Assembly (NCBI RefSeq): GCF_041361465.1
Contig: NZ_JBGKAC010000001.1
Coordinates: 806,001-870,000 of the forward strand
DNA: 64,000 nucleotides
Direction of reading: 5' to 3'
Origin: Halobaculum sp. MBLA0143
GTDB lineage: Archaea; Halobacteriota; Halobacteria; Halobacteriales; Haloferacaceae
The position numbers and the translations under genes are program-made. Below the pieces are notes generated by a model. The model made no database searches. It saw nothing but the letters and a program-made list of their open reading frames with translations, and was not told the DNA's origin. This document shows positions 9,143 through 17,365 of the stretch, in pieces. Each line of letters opens with the position of its first letter. Positions within the stretch are counted from its first letter, which is position 1.

Positions 9143-9775
9143 GTGACGGACGACGCAGACGCGGACCCAGAGACGGACGCACCAGACGGAGACACCCCCG
9201 AGCCGACGCTGAACCCGGACGCCCAACGGCGATTCCCGGTGCCGGAGTTCGAGTCGCTGCCGGCGGACCTGCAGGAACGGATCGCCGAGGAGACCGAAGA
9301 CGCGGGGTTCACCCCGAACGTGTTCGCGGCGTTGGCGTACCGTCCGGCGCAGTTCCGGGCGTTCGTCGCCTACCACGACGCGCTCGTGGAGGAGACGGCG
9401 TTGGACCGCGAAGAGGTGGAGATGATCGTGGTGACGGTGTCGGGACGCAACCACTGTTACTACTGTAACGTCGCACACGGCGCACTGCTCCGGATCTACG
9501 CGCGTGACCCACACCTCGCCGACCAACTCGTCGCCAACTACCGACAGGCGGACGTGAGCGACGAGCGACTCCTGATGCTGGACGTGGCGGTGACGCTGAC
9601 GGAGAACCCGGACGAGGTGACGGCGGCGGATCTGGACCGGTTGGCGGAGGCGGGGTACAGCCGGTCGGAGATCTGGGACGTCGGGGCGATCACGGCGTTC
9701 TTCAATCTCTCCAACCGAATGGCGATCTTCGCCGACTGGCGCCCCAACGCGGAGTTCCACGAGATGGGGCGGTAG
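9143..9775 (+). CDS. AhpD/carboxymuconolactone decarboxylase-like peroxidase-related protein
   Basis: 210 residues from a GTG. After an acidic proline-rich leader of about 30 residues comes an all-helical CMD domain. Its redox motif is CYYCNVAHG (CxxC followed by a conserved His), preceded by EMIVVTVSGRN. The family includes AhpD alkylhydroperoxidases and other peroxidase-related enzymes. This one probably takes part in thiol-based oxidant defence. It is followed after 67 bp by the large gene at 9843. Confidence 0.85.
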   Translation: MTDDADADPETDAPDGDTPEPTLNPDAQRRFPVPEFESLPADLQERIAEETEDAGFTPNVFAALAYRPAQFRAFVAYHDALVEETALDREEVEMIVVTVSGRNHCYYCNVAHGALLRIYARDPHLADQLVANYRQADVSDERLLMLDVAVTLTENPDEVTAADLDRLAEAGYSRSEIWDVGAITAFFNLSNRMAIFADWRPNAEFHEMGR

Positions 9776-9842
9776 CGCGGGCGTCGGACGACTGTCGGAC
9801 TCTCCGGAAAGTATTTGCGTCGGACGGGGTGAGGTACCCACG

Positions 9843-12032
9843 ATGGATAGTGAGATCGTCGACGTGGTGACCGACTGGGAGTCGGAGTCGTACACGGGGG
9901 GGTACGACGGGCTCCGGGATCTCGCCGACGGGGAGTTCACGGGCGCGGTCACGGAGGGTTCGGCCTGGCTGTTCTTCCTCAACGGCCGGGTCGTCGGCGC
10001 GTTCGACGGCGGCGTGGACGCCTTCGAGGCGGCCGACGGAACGGCCTTCGGCGCCCCAGACCCCTCGTTACCGTTGTTGTTCACGATGCTGGCGACCGGT
10101 GGGGAGACGAAGGCGCAGTACTACACGGAAGACACCTCGTTGTCGTCGGCGGACGACACGCTGTCGGCGGGTAGCTTCACGGGCTACGTCGAGCTGTCGG
10201 AGAACGTGTTCTCGGGCGACTACTACGTCGTCTACTACGGTGGGCGGAAGCTCCCGTGTGCGTTCGTCGGCCAGGGCCGCGACCTGCTGACCGGCGACGA
10301 GGCGTTCTCCCGGGCCGCAGACGAGACTGGGATCTACGAGGTGATGGACGTCGACGTCGAGGTCACCGAGCTGCCGGAGCCGCCAGAGCCGGACGAGCCG
10401 GCGGAGCCGGAGTCCGACCCCGACCCGGACGCCGGTTCGTCGGGCACGGCGGAACCGGCGGAGCCGTCGACGGCGACGACGGCGACGACGGAGACGGCCG
10501 AGCCGACGGCGACCGAGACGACCGAGACGACTGACGACACGCCCGACGGGACGGCCGCGGCGACGGCCCAGCCGCCAGAGGGCGACGACGGGACGACGGA
10601 GTCTCCGACGGACGGCGGCGCCACGGCGGCGCCGTCGGCACCCGCTCCCGAGGCCGGCGCGGGAACGGCCGATCCCGCCGGCGGGGCTGGAGCGACGGCG
10701 TCGGAGTCGGGAACGACGGCGTCGGAGTCGACACCGAGCGGGCCGGAGCCGGCGACCGACCCGACGACGACGGACCCGACGACCCGGACGGCCGCCGAAC
10801 GGGAGTGGCAGGAGACGCGGACGATCCCGTCGTTGGATCCGACGGAGTCGTCGACGGACGGCGAGCCCAGCGGCGACACCACCGAGACGGAGTCGCGCTC
10901 GGAGTCGACGTCCGGCGGCGGCACGGACGCCCGGACGAGCGGCCGAACGGTCGGCGCTCCGGCCGACGGCGGGACGCGGGGACAGAGCGCCGACGCCGGG
11001 ACACAGACCGACAGTCGAGCCCGAGGCGGCGAGCAGAGCCGTGGCCGCAGCCAGGCGGGCGGCGGCAGTCGGTCGGACGAGCAGACGGCGGCGCTGCGCG
11101 AGCGGGTCGCCGAACTGGAGTCCGAGCGAGACGACGCCCGCGACAGGCTCCAGGAGCGGGAGTCGGAGCTGGAGGAGACGGAGGCGACCGTCTCGCAGCT
11201 CCGCGAGGACAACGAGCGGCTGGAGTCGCGTGTCGCGGAGCTGGAGTCGGAGCTGGAGGAGACGCGCGAGCGGCTCCGGGAGTTCGAGGCCCAGCGCCCG
11301 GACGGCGACACGGAGGTGACGCCGTCGGCGGCGCTGTCCGGGACGAACCTGTTCGTCCGGTACGACTCCAAGAGCGATCCGACGCTGGAGACGGCCCACG
11401 CCGAGACCGCCACCCGGGCGCAGGTGGAGGAGAACCTCCGCGTGGAGGTGCACACGGACTTCGAGTCCGAGGACGCCGTCGTCGACGGGGAGACGTACGA
11501 CGAGTTCCTGGCCGGGACGGTGGAGTACAACTTCGTCGGCTGGGTGATCCGGGAGCTGCTGTACGAGCTCCAGGAGACGGGCGCAGAGGGGAAGCTGCGT
11601 GACCTGTACGACGCCATCCCGAAGGTGGACCGGGCGGAGCTCCACGGCGTGGTGGAGCTCGTCGGCGACGACCAGAAGGTGGAGGGTGAGCGCCCGTTCG
11701 ACGTGATCCTCCGCGACCGGATGGGTGACCCGTTGGTGGTCGCGAACGTCACGGACGCCCGCGAGGCGACGGCCGAGCCGGAGGTGACGGAGCTGATCTC
11801 CGACGCCCGCGAGGTGGCGGAGTCCCGCGACTCACTGGGGTGTGCCGCCTACGTCTCGGCGTCGTTCTTCGAGCCGCGGGCGTTGGAGGCGGTCACCTCC
11901 GAGACCGGTGGCGGGCTGCTCTCCCGGAACAAGCGCGCCAGCTACGTGAAGCTCGCGCGGAAACAGGGGTTCCACCTCGGGCTCGTCGAGTCGCGCGAGG
12001 AGGGGTTCCACTTCACGGTGCCGGAGCTGTAG
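9843..12032 (+). CDS. large haloarchaeal coiled-coil protein with conserved N- and C-terminal domains
   Basis: 729 residues in four parts. Residues 1-170 form a globular domain with aromatic strands (SAWLFFLNGRVVGAFDGG, GDYYVVYYGG), somewhat like DUF4388-type sensory domains. Residues about 175-415 are a very acidic Pro/Thr/Ser/Ala-rich linker. Residues about 416-485 are heptad-repeat coiled coil. Residues 490-729 are a second globular domain, the most conserved-looking part. No membrane segment or signal is present. It may be a cytoplasmic scaffold or sensor, which is inference. The family resembles haloarchaeal DUF7527 proteins from memory. Confidence 0.75.
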   Translation: MDSEIVDVVTDWESESYTGGYDGLRDLADGEFTGAVTEGSAWLFFLNGRVVGAFDGGVDAFEAADGTAFGAPDPSLPLLFTMLATGGETKAQYYTEDTSLSSADDTLSAGSFTGYVELSENVFSGDYYVVYYGGRKLPCAFVGQGRDLLTGDEAFSRAADETGIYEVMDVDVEVTELPEPPEPDEPAEPESDPDPDAGSSGTAEPAEPSTATTATTETAEPTATETTETTDDTPDGTAAATAQPPEGDDGTTESPTDGGATAAPSAPAPEAGAGTADPAGGAGATASESGTTASESTPSGPEPATDPTTTDPTTRTAAEREWQETRTIPSLDPTESSTDGEPSGDTTETESRSESTSGGGTDARTSGRTVGAPADGGTRGQSADAGTQTDSRARGGEQSRGRSQAGGGSRSDEQTAALRERVAELESERDDARDRLQERESELEETEATVSQLREDNERLESRVAELESELEETRERLREFEAQRPDGDTEVTPSAALSGTNLFVRYDSKSDPTLETAHAETATRAQVEENLRVEVHTDFESEDAVVDGETYDEFLAGTVEYNFVGWVIRELLYELQETGAEGKLRDLYDAIPKVDRAELHGVVELVGDDQKVEGERPFDVILRDRMGDPLVVANVTDAREATAEPEVTELISDAREVAESRDSLGCAAYVSASFFEPRALEAVTSETGGGLLSRNKRASYVKLARKQGFHLGLVESREEGFHFTVPEL

Positions 12033-12036
12033 CCGG

Positions 12037-12738
12037 CTACGCGAACCGTTCTTCCCAACAGACGGAGAGAATCGACTTCCCGATAGCGACGCCGCCGTCG
12101 ACGGGGTCGAGTGTCGTCTCGCCCGCCCGTTCGCGGTACTCGATGGGTTCTTCGACCACGTCGTAGCCGCGGGCGACCGGCCGGAGCAGCAGTTCCGCCG
12201 ACAGCCCGGTGTTCTCCGTCCAGGTGATGTCGTGGAGCATCTCCCGGCGGTAGGCGCGCATCCCCGTCGTCACGTCGTGGACCCGTTCGCCCAGGAGGAG
12301 CGAGGAGACGAGCGCGAACCCGACGTTACCCAGGCGGTTGAACGACGGCATCGCGTCGGCGCCGTGGTACAGCCGGTCGCCGGAGACGACGTCGTACCCC
12401 TCGTTGATCCGGTCCAGAAACGTCGGCAGTGCCTCCATCGGGTAGGTGTCGTCACAGTCCGTCGTGACGACGACCGGGCGGTCGGGCGCGAGCACGGCCT
12501 CCCGAACGGCCTCACCGTAGCCGCGCGGGGGCTGCTCGATCACGGTCGCCCCCTTCTCGCGGGCGATCTCCGGCGTGCGGTCCGACGAGGAGTCCACGAG
12601 GACGACCTCCGCACGGTCGTCCGTCACGTCGGCGACGTCGTCTAACACCGTCCCGACGGCCGCCTCCTCGTTGTACGTTCCCATCACGACCGCCACGTCG
12701 TCGAACGTGTACGGTGCCCCGCCTGTCGACTCGTCCAT
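12037..12738 (-). CDS. family 2 glycosyltransferase (dolichyl-phosphate sugar synthase type)
   Basis: 233 residues from the ATG at 12736-12738; an in-frame ATG 24 bp upstream is possible. GT-A features are VVMGTYNEE near the N-terminus, VVLVDSSSDRTPEIA, and the metal motif TTDCDDTYP. The absence of C-terminal membrane helices and the ending fit soluble DPM/GT2 enzymes that charge dolichol phosphate with hexose. Its stop is only four bases from that of the convergent 729-residue gene. An inverted repeat at 12770-12785 lies just upstream. Confidence 0.8.
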   Translation of the reverse strand: MDESTGGAPYTFDDVAVVMGTYNEEAAVGTVLDDVADVTDDRAEVVLVDSSSDRTPEIAREKGATVIEQPPRGYGEAVREAVLAPDRPVVVTTDCDDTYPMEALPTFLDRINEGYDVVSGDRLYHGADAMPSFNRLGNVGFALVSSLLLGERVHDVTTGMRAYRREMLHDITWTENTGLSAELLLRPVARGYDVVEEPIEYRERAGETTLDPVDGGVAIGKSILSVCWEERFA

Positions 12739-12769
12739 ACCGGTCGCTGTCGACGGCCGCACTTTAGAC

Positions 12770-12785
12770 TTTAGGTTCGCCTAAA
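12770..12785 (-). promoter_or_regulatory. inverted repeat TTTAGG-TTCG-CCTAAA
   Basis: A perfect 6-bp inverted repeat with a 4-base centre, preceded on the plus strand by a further half site TTTAG (12763-12767). It lies just after the stop of the leftward small gene and about 30 bp before the ATG of the GT2 gene. It could be an operator (its TTAGG/CCTAA arms recall DtxR-family sites) or an intrinsic hairpin ending the upstream transcript. Confidence 0.4.
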
Positions 12786-12790
12786 ACAGA

Positions 12791-13048
12791 TCAGCCCAGT
12801 CCACGACCGTCGGGCTCGTCTTCCAGGTGCTTCGCCTGGTCGACGAGGTGTTCGACGAGTCCACGGGCAGACTCCTCTACGGCGGCGAGATCGTCGTCGG
12901 CGCTCCCCTTCACACGGACGTTGATCTGGTAGAGCCCCAACTCCACCTCCGGGGCAGTGTCGGGCGACTCGGCGTCGTTCGGCGGAGCCTCGTCGTCTTC
13001 GGGTGCGTCCGTCTCCGTCTCCATCTCCTCGTCGGACTCCTGACTCAT
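12791..13048 (-). CDS. small acidic haloarchaeal protein
   Basis: 85 residues from the ATG at 13046-13048. The first half is almost all Asp/Glu/Pro. The second half looks like a compact alpha/beta fold (ELGLYQINVRVKGSADDDL, then a helix AAVEESARGLVEHLVDQAKHLE). No metal or catalytic motif. Function is unknown. It lies upstream of the GT2 gene on the same strand. Confidence 0.6.
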   Translation of the reverse strand: MSQESDEEMETETDAPEDDEAPPNDAESPDTAPEVELGLYQINVRVKGSADDDLAAVEESARGLVEHLVDQAKHLEDEPDGRGLG

Positions 13049-13114
13049 ACTGCGAGCGGTGTCTCCCCGCCGGCAAAAGCGTTCGTCTTCGCAGGCTCCA
13101 CTCGGGCGTCGGCG

Positions 13115-13903
13115 TCAGAGGCGGTCGCCGCCCGAGTCCGCGAGCGAACTGACGCCGTCGTCCAACGGCGTCCGGGCGTGGAGGCGGCGGCAGGTCTCGT
13201 CGGCGAGTCGGCGGAGATTCTCCGTGTCGTCGCGGTTGTACGACACGAGCCGTTCGAGCGCCGACTCGTCGCCGGCCTCGTACTGGTGCCACAGCCGGAC
13301 GGCGTCACTGCCGCCGATGTCCGGACCGTCGCGGTCGATGCCGAGCTCTCGCTCAATCGGCTTGAGCCCACCCGTCAGGTCGAGCCGACGACAGGGGTAC
13401 ATCAGGTCGAGGTGTGGTGTGTCCACGTCGATGTCGAGGGCAGTCTCCAGGAACGGCACGTCGAACCGCTCGCCGTTGAACGTACACAGGAGATCTGCCG
13501 CGGCGAACTCCTCGCGGACGGCCGACGGCGTGAGGTCTCGCCCTTGGACGAGCGTCGTCGTCTCCCCGCCACGGTGGAAGGAGACGGTCGTCACCCGGTC
13601 GCGGTGCTGTGAGAGCCCGGTGGTCTCGATGTCGAAGAAACAGACGTTCTCCCGGAACGTCTCGTACAGCCGCCAGTGTTCCCCACGGGGGAACGCCCGG
13701 TCGAAGTAGTCGGCGTCGCGGTCGTCCAGTCGTTCGAGCGCCTCGTCGACGAACGACTCGATCCGGCCGGCCGTCGTCGCCCCGACGCCGCGCGGCCGTT
13801 GGCCGTCGTACGCGGACCAGCCGGTCACCCCCGACTCCCACAGCCGCCGTTCCGTCGTCTCGCCCACGCCCCGTACCGGAATGAAACTATTGTCGACACG
13901 CAT
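13115..13903 (-). CDS. RNase H-like 3'-5' exonuclease (YprB type)
   Basis: 262 residues. The N-terminal 60 residues include a short helix-hairpin-like segment (FIPVRGVGETTERRLWESGV). The DnaQ-like exonuclease fold follows: motif I FFDIETTGL at about residue 92, motif II CTFNGERFDVPFLE at about 140, and motif III YNRDDTENLRRL near 222. All the acidic catalytic residues (D, E, D, D) are therefore present. It matches the YprB/RNase_H-superfamily group. The role is probably nucleic acid trimming or repair. The AT-rich island begins just upstream of it. Confidence 0.8.
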   Translation of the reverse strand: MRVDNSFIPVRGVGETTERRLWESGVTGWSAYDGQRPRGVGATTAGRIESFVDEALERLDDRDADYFDRAFPRGEHWRLYETFRENVCFFDIETTGLSQHRDRVTTVSFHRGGETTTLVQGRDLTPSAVREEFAAADLLCTFNGERFDVPFLETALDIDVDTPHLDLMYPCRRLDLTGGLKPIERELGIDRDGPDIGGSDAVRLWHQYEAGDESALERLVSYNRDDTENLRRLADETCRRLHARTPLDDGVSSLADSGGDRL

Positions 13904-14029
13904 CGTACTGTGCCTCGTTCGCGTTCGTCGTGCTTGTGTGTTGTCTCATCGATGTGTGTCCCTCGATGCTGACTGACAGGAGCGTTGGGCCACCTTCGAG
14001 AGTCACTAGACGTGTCGTACCTCACCGAC
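13904..14029. other. border of an AT-richer island
   Basis: A 126-bp gap between the nuclease start and the stop of the zinc/HEPN-like gene. Composition drops from about 70% GC to near 50% here. No repeat or att-like sequence is evident. Confidence 0.35.
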
Positions 14030-15439
14030 TCAGCTCTCGTGAGACGGGAGAATCATTCCCTCTGGGGTCGGAAGCTGGCCGAACGCCTCCTTCTCGAACG
14101 TCGACGACCGCCAAGCGAGAACGTTCTCCTTCCGTTGCACGTACTCGACGGTCGAACCCAGAGTGTCGGCGACATCCTGATATGAGTTATCCTCAGCACA
14201 CAAAAGACAGAGAACTGTGAAGTCCTGCCGATCGAGATTCGCCTGATCAAGATCGGCTTCGATTCGGTGAAGGAGGAACGACTCGCAGGAGCGGAGAAAC
14301 TCCATCGTCGTTTCGTACAGCTCGTGTTGATCGTCTGTCGCTCTCGCGTCGTCGTTCGGTAACTGTTCGAAGCGCACCCCGTGAGTCACGTTTCGATACC
14401 CGGCACTCCCGATACTGATGTTCCACCGTAACTGTTCAACGGTGACAACATCTGAATCACTGATAACTTCGAACGATTCTCTGTGGTGTTGCTTCCAGTG
14501 CTGCGTAGTGGTTTCAATGGCTGCGTCGCATCGACTGCTCAGGTACTCCGCCGGTCCGTTCTCTGCGATGAGCCTCGCTGCTGCCTTCCCGGTGATGTTT
14601 AAAGCTCCAGTGACCGCTTGATCGATCTCCTTCAGCCTCTCGCCGACCCACTCGCCCTCGTCCCGTCGTGCTAGCCCCGTACGGCGCCGGGGATTGTGGA
14701 CGAGATCGTTTCGCAGCTGTTTTGTCTCGTTGAGATCATCTTTGAGATCTTCAGATATTATTCCACTGCTCTCCAGTATGCTCATCCTCTGTCCCTGCGT
14801 GAGATCGTTCACGCGCATTTCGTTCTCCGACAGCCGGTGTTCTTCCCTGTATATCTCCCTGAAAAGAGCTTCTGCGGTCAACTCTTCGATCAGCGCAGTC
14901 GCCAGCAACAGATGAGCGACAAACTCTCGTTCAAGTCTCGGTGTCATCTGTCCATCCATCTCGGCGAGGTGGTCGGCAACACTGTCACGAGACCTGATGT
15001 ACTGGGTCAGGGTGTCGTCAGATCGCCCGAGCGACCGGTTCACACTCTCGACAAACCCGAGCAGGAGAATTAACCTGGGAGCGGTGTCGTGGTCATCTGC
15101 GATTCTGACAACCGTTGACCGTTGTGGCTCTGTCAGGTGTCGACTGAGGTACGCCTCCTCATTGTACTCTTGTGGGAGGTTCTCGGGAATTGCCTCAACG
15201 ATATTCTTGAATCTCTCATCTCTCTGTATCTCTTGAACTGTGTTCTCAACCTGGGTAGGGTCTTCGTCGACTAATGGCTCAATCCGGTACTGACGGCCGT
15301 CCACCTCTACCGTCGTCTCAAGATCGTCACTCACCGTGAGATTCGACTGTTGCCCAATGTCGACGTGGTAGCGAGTTAAACAGAACTCACGTCTGTAGTC
15401 GTCCAAGTACGAAGCGGACTCGCATCTCGGGCACGGCAT
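14030..15439 (-). CDS. zinc-knuckle/HEPN-like/HTH accessory protein
   Basis: 469 residues from the ATG at 15437-15439. The N-terminus has a C-x2-C...C-x4-H metal site (C3, C6, C20, H25). A helical middle region ends in the motif R243-NDLV-H248, the R-x4-H signature of HEPN ribonuclease/nucleotide-binding domains. A helix of the right type precedes it (HLLLATALIEELTAEALF, about 176-193). Residues about 405-440 look like a helix-turn-helix (SYQDVADTLGSTVEYVQRKEN). Base composition is near 50% GC, unlike its neighbours, suggesting transfer. It follows a 34-residue gene by 20 bp. Possibly a toxin or defence effector. Confidence 0.65.
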   Translation of the reverse strand: MPCPRCESASYLDDYRREFCLTRYHVDIGQQSNLTVSDDLETTVEVDGRQYRIEPLVDEDPTQVENTVQEIQRDERFKNIVEAIPENLPQEYNEEAYLSRHLTEPQRSTVVRIADDHDTAPRLILLLGFVESVNRSLGRSDDTLTQYIRSRDSVADHLAEMDGQMTPRLEREFVAHLLLATALIEELTAEALFREIYREEHRLSENEMRVNDLTQGQRMSILESSGIISEDLKDDLNETKQLRNDLVHNPRRRTGLARRDEGEWVGERLKEIDQAVTGALNITGKAAARLIAENGPAEYLSSRCDAAIETTTQHWKQHHRESFEVISDSDVVTVEQLRWNISIGSAGYRNVTHGVRFEQLPNDDARATDDQHELYETTMEFLRSCESFLLHRIEADLDQANLDRQDFTVLCLLCAEDNSYQDVADTLGSTVEYVQRKENVLAWRSSTFEKEAFGQLPTPEGMILPSHES

Positions 15440-15459
15440 TGCAAGAGGGCTGGATCAGT

Positions 15460-15564
15460 TTAGTCGTAGTACTCCCGTCGGACTGCATCGATATCACGGT
15501 CCTGGTACTCTGCGACGAACCGAATGTAGTCCTCCTCAGACTCGAATCGCCTGACTTGTGCCAT
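15460..15564 (-). CDS. 34-residue protein preceding the HEPN-like gene
   Basis: A 34-residue charged, helical peptide from the ATG at 15562-15564 (begins MAQVRRFESEEDY, ends RREYYD). A GAGG Shine-Dalgarno-like sequence sits 8 bases before the ATG and a TATA box about 40 bp upstream. The downstream HEPN-like gene starts 20 bp after its stop. The size, charge and position ahead of a putative HEPN effector recall an antitoxin or regulator, but nothing in the sequence proves this. Confidence 0.5.
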   Translation of the reverse strand: MAQVRRFESEEDYIRFVAEYQDRDIDAVRREYYD

Positions 15565-15600
15565 GGAGTACGCCTCGTACTGGTGTAGTCTGCTCTGAGG

Positions 15601-15610
15601 TGTATAATTT
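15601..15610 (-). promoter_or_regulatory. TATA box of the HEPN-like operon
   Basis: TGTATAATTT on the plus strand reads AAATTATACA leftward. It is centred about 41 bp from the ATG at 15564, giving a short leader that contains a GAGG ribosome-binding sequence. This differs from the leaderless pattern of most promoters here. Confidence 0.55.
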
Positions 15611-15731
15611 GGGGTTGTGAATACGTCAACGGCGCCGAACGGATGTCGATGATTGTAGAGAACTCTGCTGACAGGCCGACGAGAACAGCCTGGTCCGAAA
15701 TCCACAAACGACCCGGCCGCGAACGGCGGTC

Positions 15732-16640
15732 GTGAACCCACTCGACCGCTACGCCGACCTCGTGGACGACGAGGCGGCGCTGCGGGCCGCCTGCGACCGC
15801 CCCCTGCCGCAGGTCGTCCGGGTCAACACGCTCGCGGCCGACGCCGACCGCGTCGCCGACGCCTTCGACGAGACCGGCGTCGCCTACGAGCGTGTCGACT
15901 GGCACGACGGACTGTTCCGGCTGCCGGACGGCTCACCCGGCACGACCTGGCCGTACTTCCACGGCTGGGTCCACGGCCAGGAGGAGGTGTCCGTCCTGCC
16001 CGGCCTCGCCATCGACCCCGAGCCGGGCGAGACCGTCTGGGACGCCTGTGCGGCGCCCGGGAGCAAGACCTCCCACGTCGCGGCGCTGATGGACGACCGC
16101 GGCACGCTCGTCGCCAACGACTCCAACCTCGGCCGGCTGTCGGCGCTCCGGCACAACGCCGAGCGACTGGGGCTGACGAACCTGGCCGTCACCAACCGGG
16201 ACGCCCGCAACTACTCGCTGCGTCCGTTCGCGTTCGACGAGTTCGACCGCGCGCTCGTCGACGCCCCGTGTTCCTGTGAGGGGACGATCCGGAAGAACCC
16301 GGACGCCCACGAGACGTGGAGCCTGGATCACGTCCACGAGATCGCCTCCGTCCAGAAGGGAATCTTACGCCGGGCCGTCCAGGCCACCCGCGAGGGCGGC
16401 ACCGTCGTGTACGCCACCTGCACGTTCGCGCCCGAGGAGAACGAGGCCGTTCTGGACCACGTCCTCCAGGAGGAAGACTGCCGGATCGTCGACTGGGAGC
16501 CACCCCTGGAGACCCGGCCGGGTGTGACTGCCTGGCAGGACGAGACGTTCGACCCGGCAGTCGAACGCGCCAACCGGGTGTACCCACACCTGAACGACAC
16601 GGGTGGGTTCTTCCTCGCCCGGCTGGAGGTGGGGGCGTGA
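15732..16640 (+). CDS. RsmB/NOP2-family RNA m5C methyltransferase
   Basis: 302 residues from a GTG. It contains the family's N-terminal VVRVNTL segment, the SAM loop WDACAAPGSKTSH (about residue 100), the first catalytic region VDAPCSCEG and the second, YATCTFAPEENE. Both reactive cysteines are present. The enzyme makes 5-methylcytosine in tRNA or rRNA. The bacterial PUA-like extension is missing here; the next gene, overlapping by four bases, probably supplies it. Confidence 0.9.
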   Translation: MNPLDRYADLVDDEAALRAACDRPLPQVVRVNTLAADADRVADAFDETGVAYERVDWHDGLFRLPDGSPGTTWPYFHGWVHGQEEVSVLPGLAIDPEPGETVWDACAAPGSKTSHVAALMDDRGTLVANDSNLGRLSALRHNAERLGLTNLAVTNRDARNYSLRPFAFDEFDRALVDAPCSCEGTIRKNPDAHETWSLDHVHEIASVQKGILRRAVQATREGGTVVYATCTFAPEENEAVLDHVLQEEDCRIVDWEPPLETRPGVTAWQDETFDPAVERANRVYPHLNDTGGFFLARLEVGA

Positions 16641-17146
16641 CGGACAACGACGGCCAGGTGTTCGACCGACTGCCGGCGACGGCCGACGACCGCGAGGCTT
16701 CCGGTCGGCCGACCCGGGCGGCGGTGTTGGAGTGGTGGGACGACCGGTTCGCCGTCCCGCCGTCGACGTTCGACGGCCACACGTTCTGGGAGAAGGGCAA
16801 CGGGAAGATCTGGGCGTTCGCGGGCGACGCCCCCGACGGGATCGACGTGGAGGCGGTCGGGATCACGTTCCTCCACGCCCGCCAGGAGCACTGGAAGCCG
16901 ACGACGGACGCCGCCCAGCGGTTCGGCCGGGCGGCGACACGCAACGTGATCGACCTGTCGGACCCGGAGGCGGCGGCGTTCGCCGCCGGCCACGACCAGG
17001 ACCTCCCCCGGTGGGACGGGGACTGGGGCTACCTGATCGCGACGCGACGGACCGCGGGCGAACGCGAGCCCGTCGGCGTCGGCCTGTACCTCTACGGCGA
17101 ACTCCGGTCGCGGATCCCGAAGGGGCGCCAGGAGGCGATGGAGTAG
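16637..17146 (+). CDS. RNA-binding partner of the m5C methyltransferase
   Basis: 169 residues from a GTG that overlaps the methyltransferase stop (GTGA). The protein is beta-rich (TFWEKGNGKIWAFAG, GIDVEAVGITFLHARQEHWKPTT, VGVGLYLYGELRSRIPKGR) and resembles the C-terminal PUA-like part of bacterial RsmF/NOL1-NOP2-sun enzymes. Translational coupling suggests that the two chains work as one enzyme, the second binding RNA. This split is inferred from context and fold appearance. Confidence 0.7.
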   Translation: MTDNDGQVFDRLPATADDREASGRPTRAAVLEWWDDRFAVPPSTFDGHTFWEKGNGKIWAFAGDAPDGIDVEAVGITFLHARQEHWKPTTDAAQRFGRAATRNVIDLSDPEAAAFAAGHDQDLPRWDGDWGYLIATRRTAGEREPVGVGLYLYGELRSRIPKGRQEAME

Positions 17147-17189
17147 CCACACCCGTCACCGATTTACCCTGGCAGACCCAATCGGGGGT

Positions 17190-17363
17190 ATGGCCGAGGA
17201 CACCGGTGACTGGCAGTTCGAGGTCGACGAGGTCGGGGAGGAGTCCGCGACGGCCGGTGGCGCGGCCGAGTCGATCGAACCGGAGACCGTCGACCTGGAG
17301 AACGCCGCGTTCGTCGCCGCGGGCGTCGTCGGGACCGTGCTCGTGTTCCTGATCGCCCTGTGA
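17190..17363 (+). CDS. small single-pass membrane protein
   Basis: 57 residues: an acidic N-terminal 37 residues, then one hydrophobic helix (AAFVAAGVVGTVLVFLIAL) at the C-terminus. The stop TGA is followed two bases later by the ATG of the NfeD gene, so the two are almost certainly co-translated. The likely topology is N-in tail anchor. It may be a partner of NfeD; function is unknown. Confidence 0.7.
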   Translation: MAEDTGDWQFEVDEVGEESATAGGAAESIEPETVDLENAAFVAAGVVGTVLVFLIAL

Positions 17364-17365
17364 GT

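Noticed and set aside
9843-12032. Very long open frames on the opposite strand of the coiled-coil gene and many others
   Set aside because: In GC-rich DNA with biased third positions, antisense frames stay open by chance. Their products are rich in Arg, Pro and Ser and lack the acidic halophile pattern.
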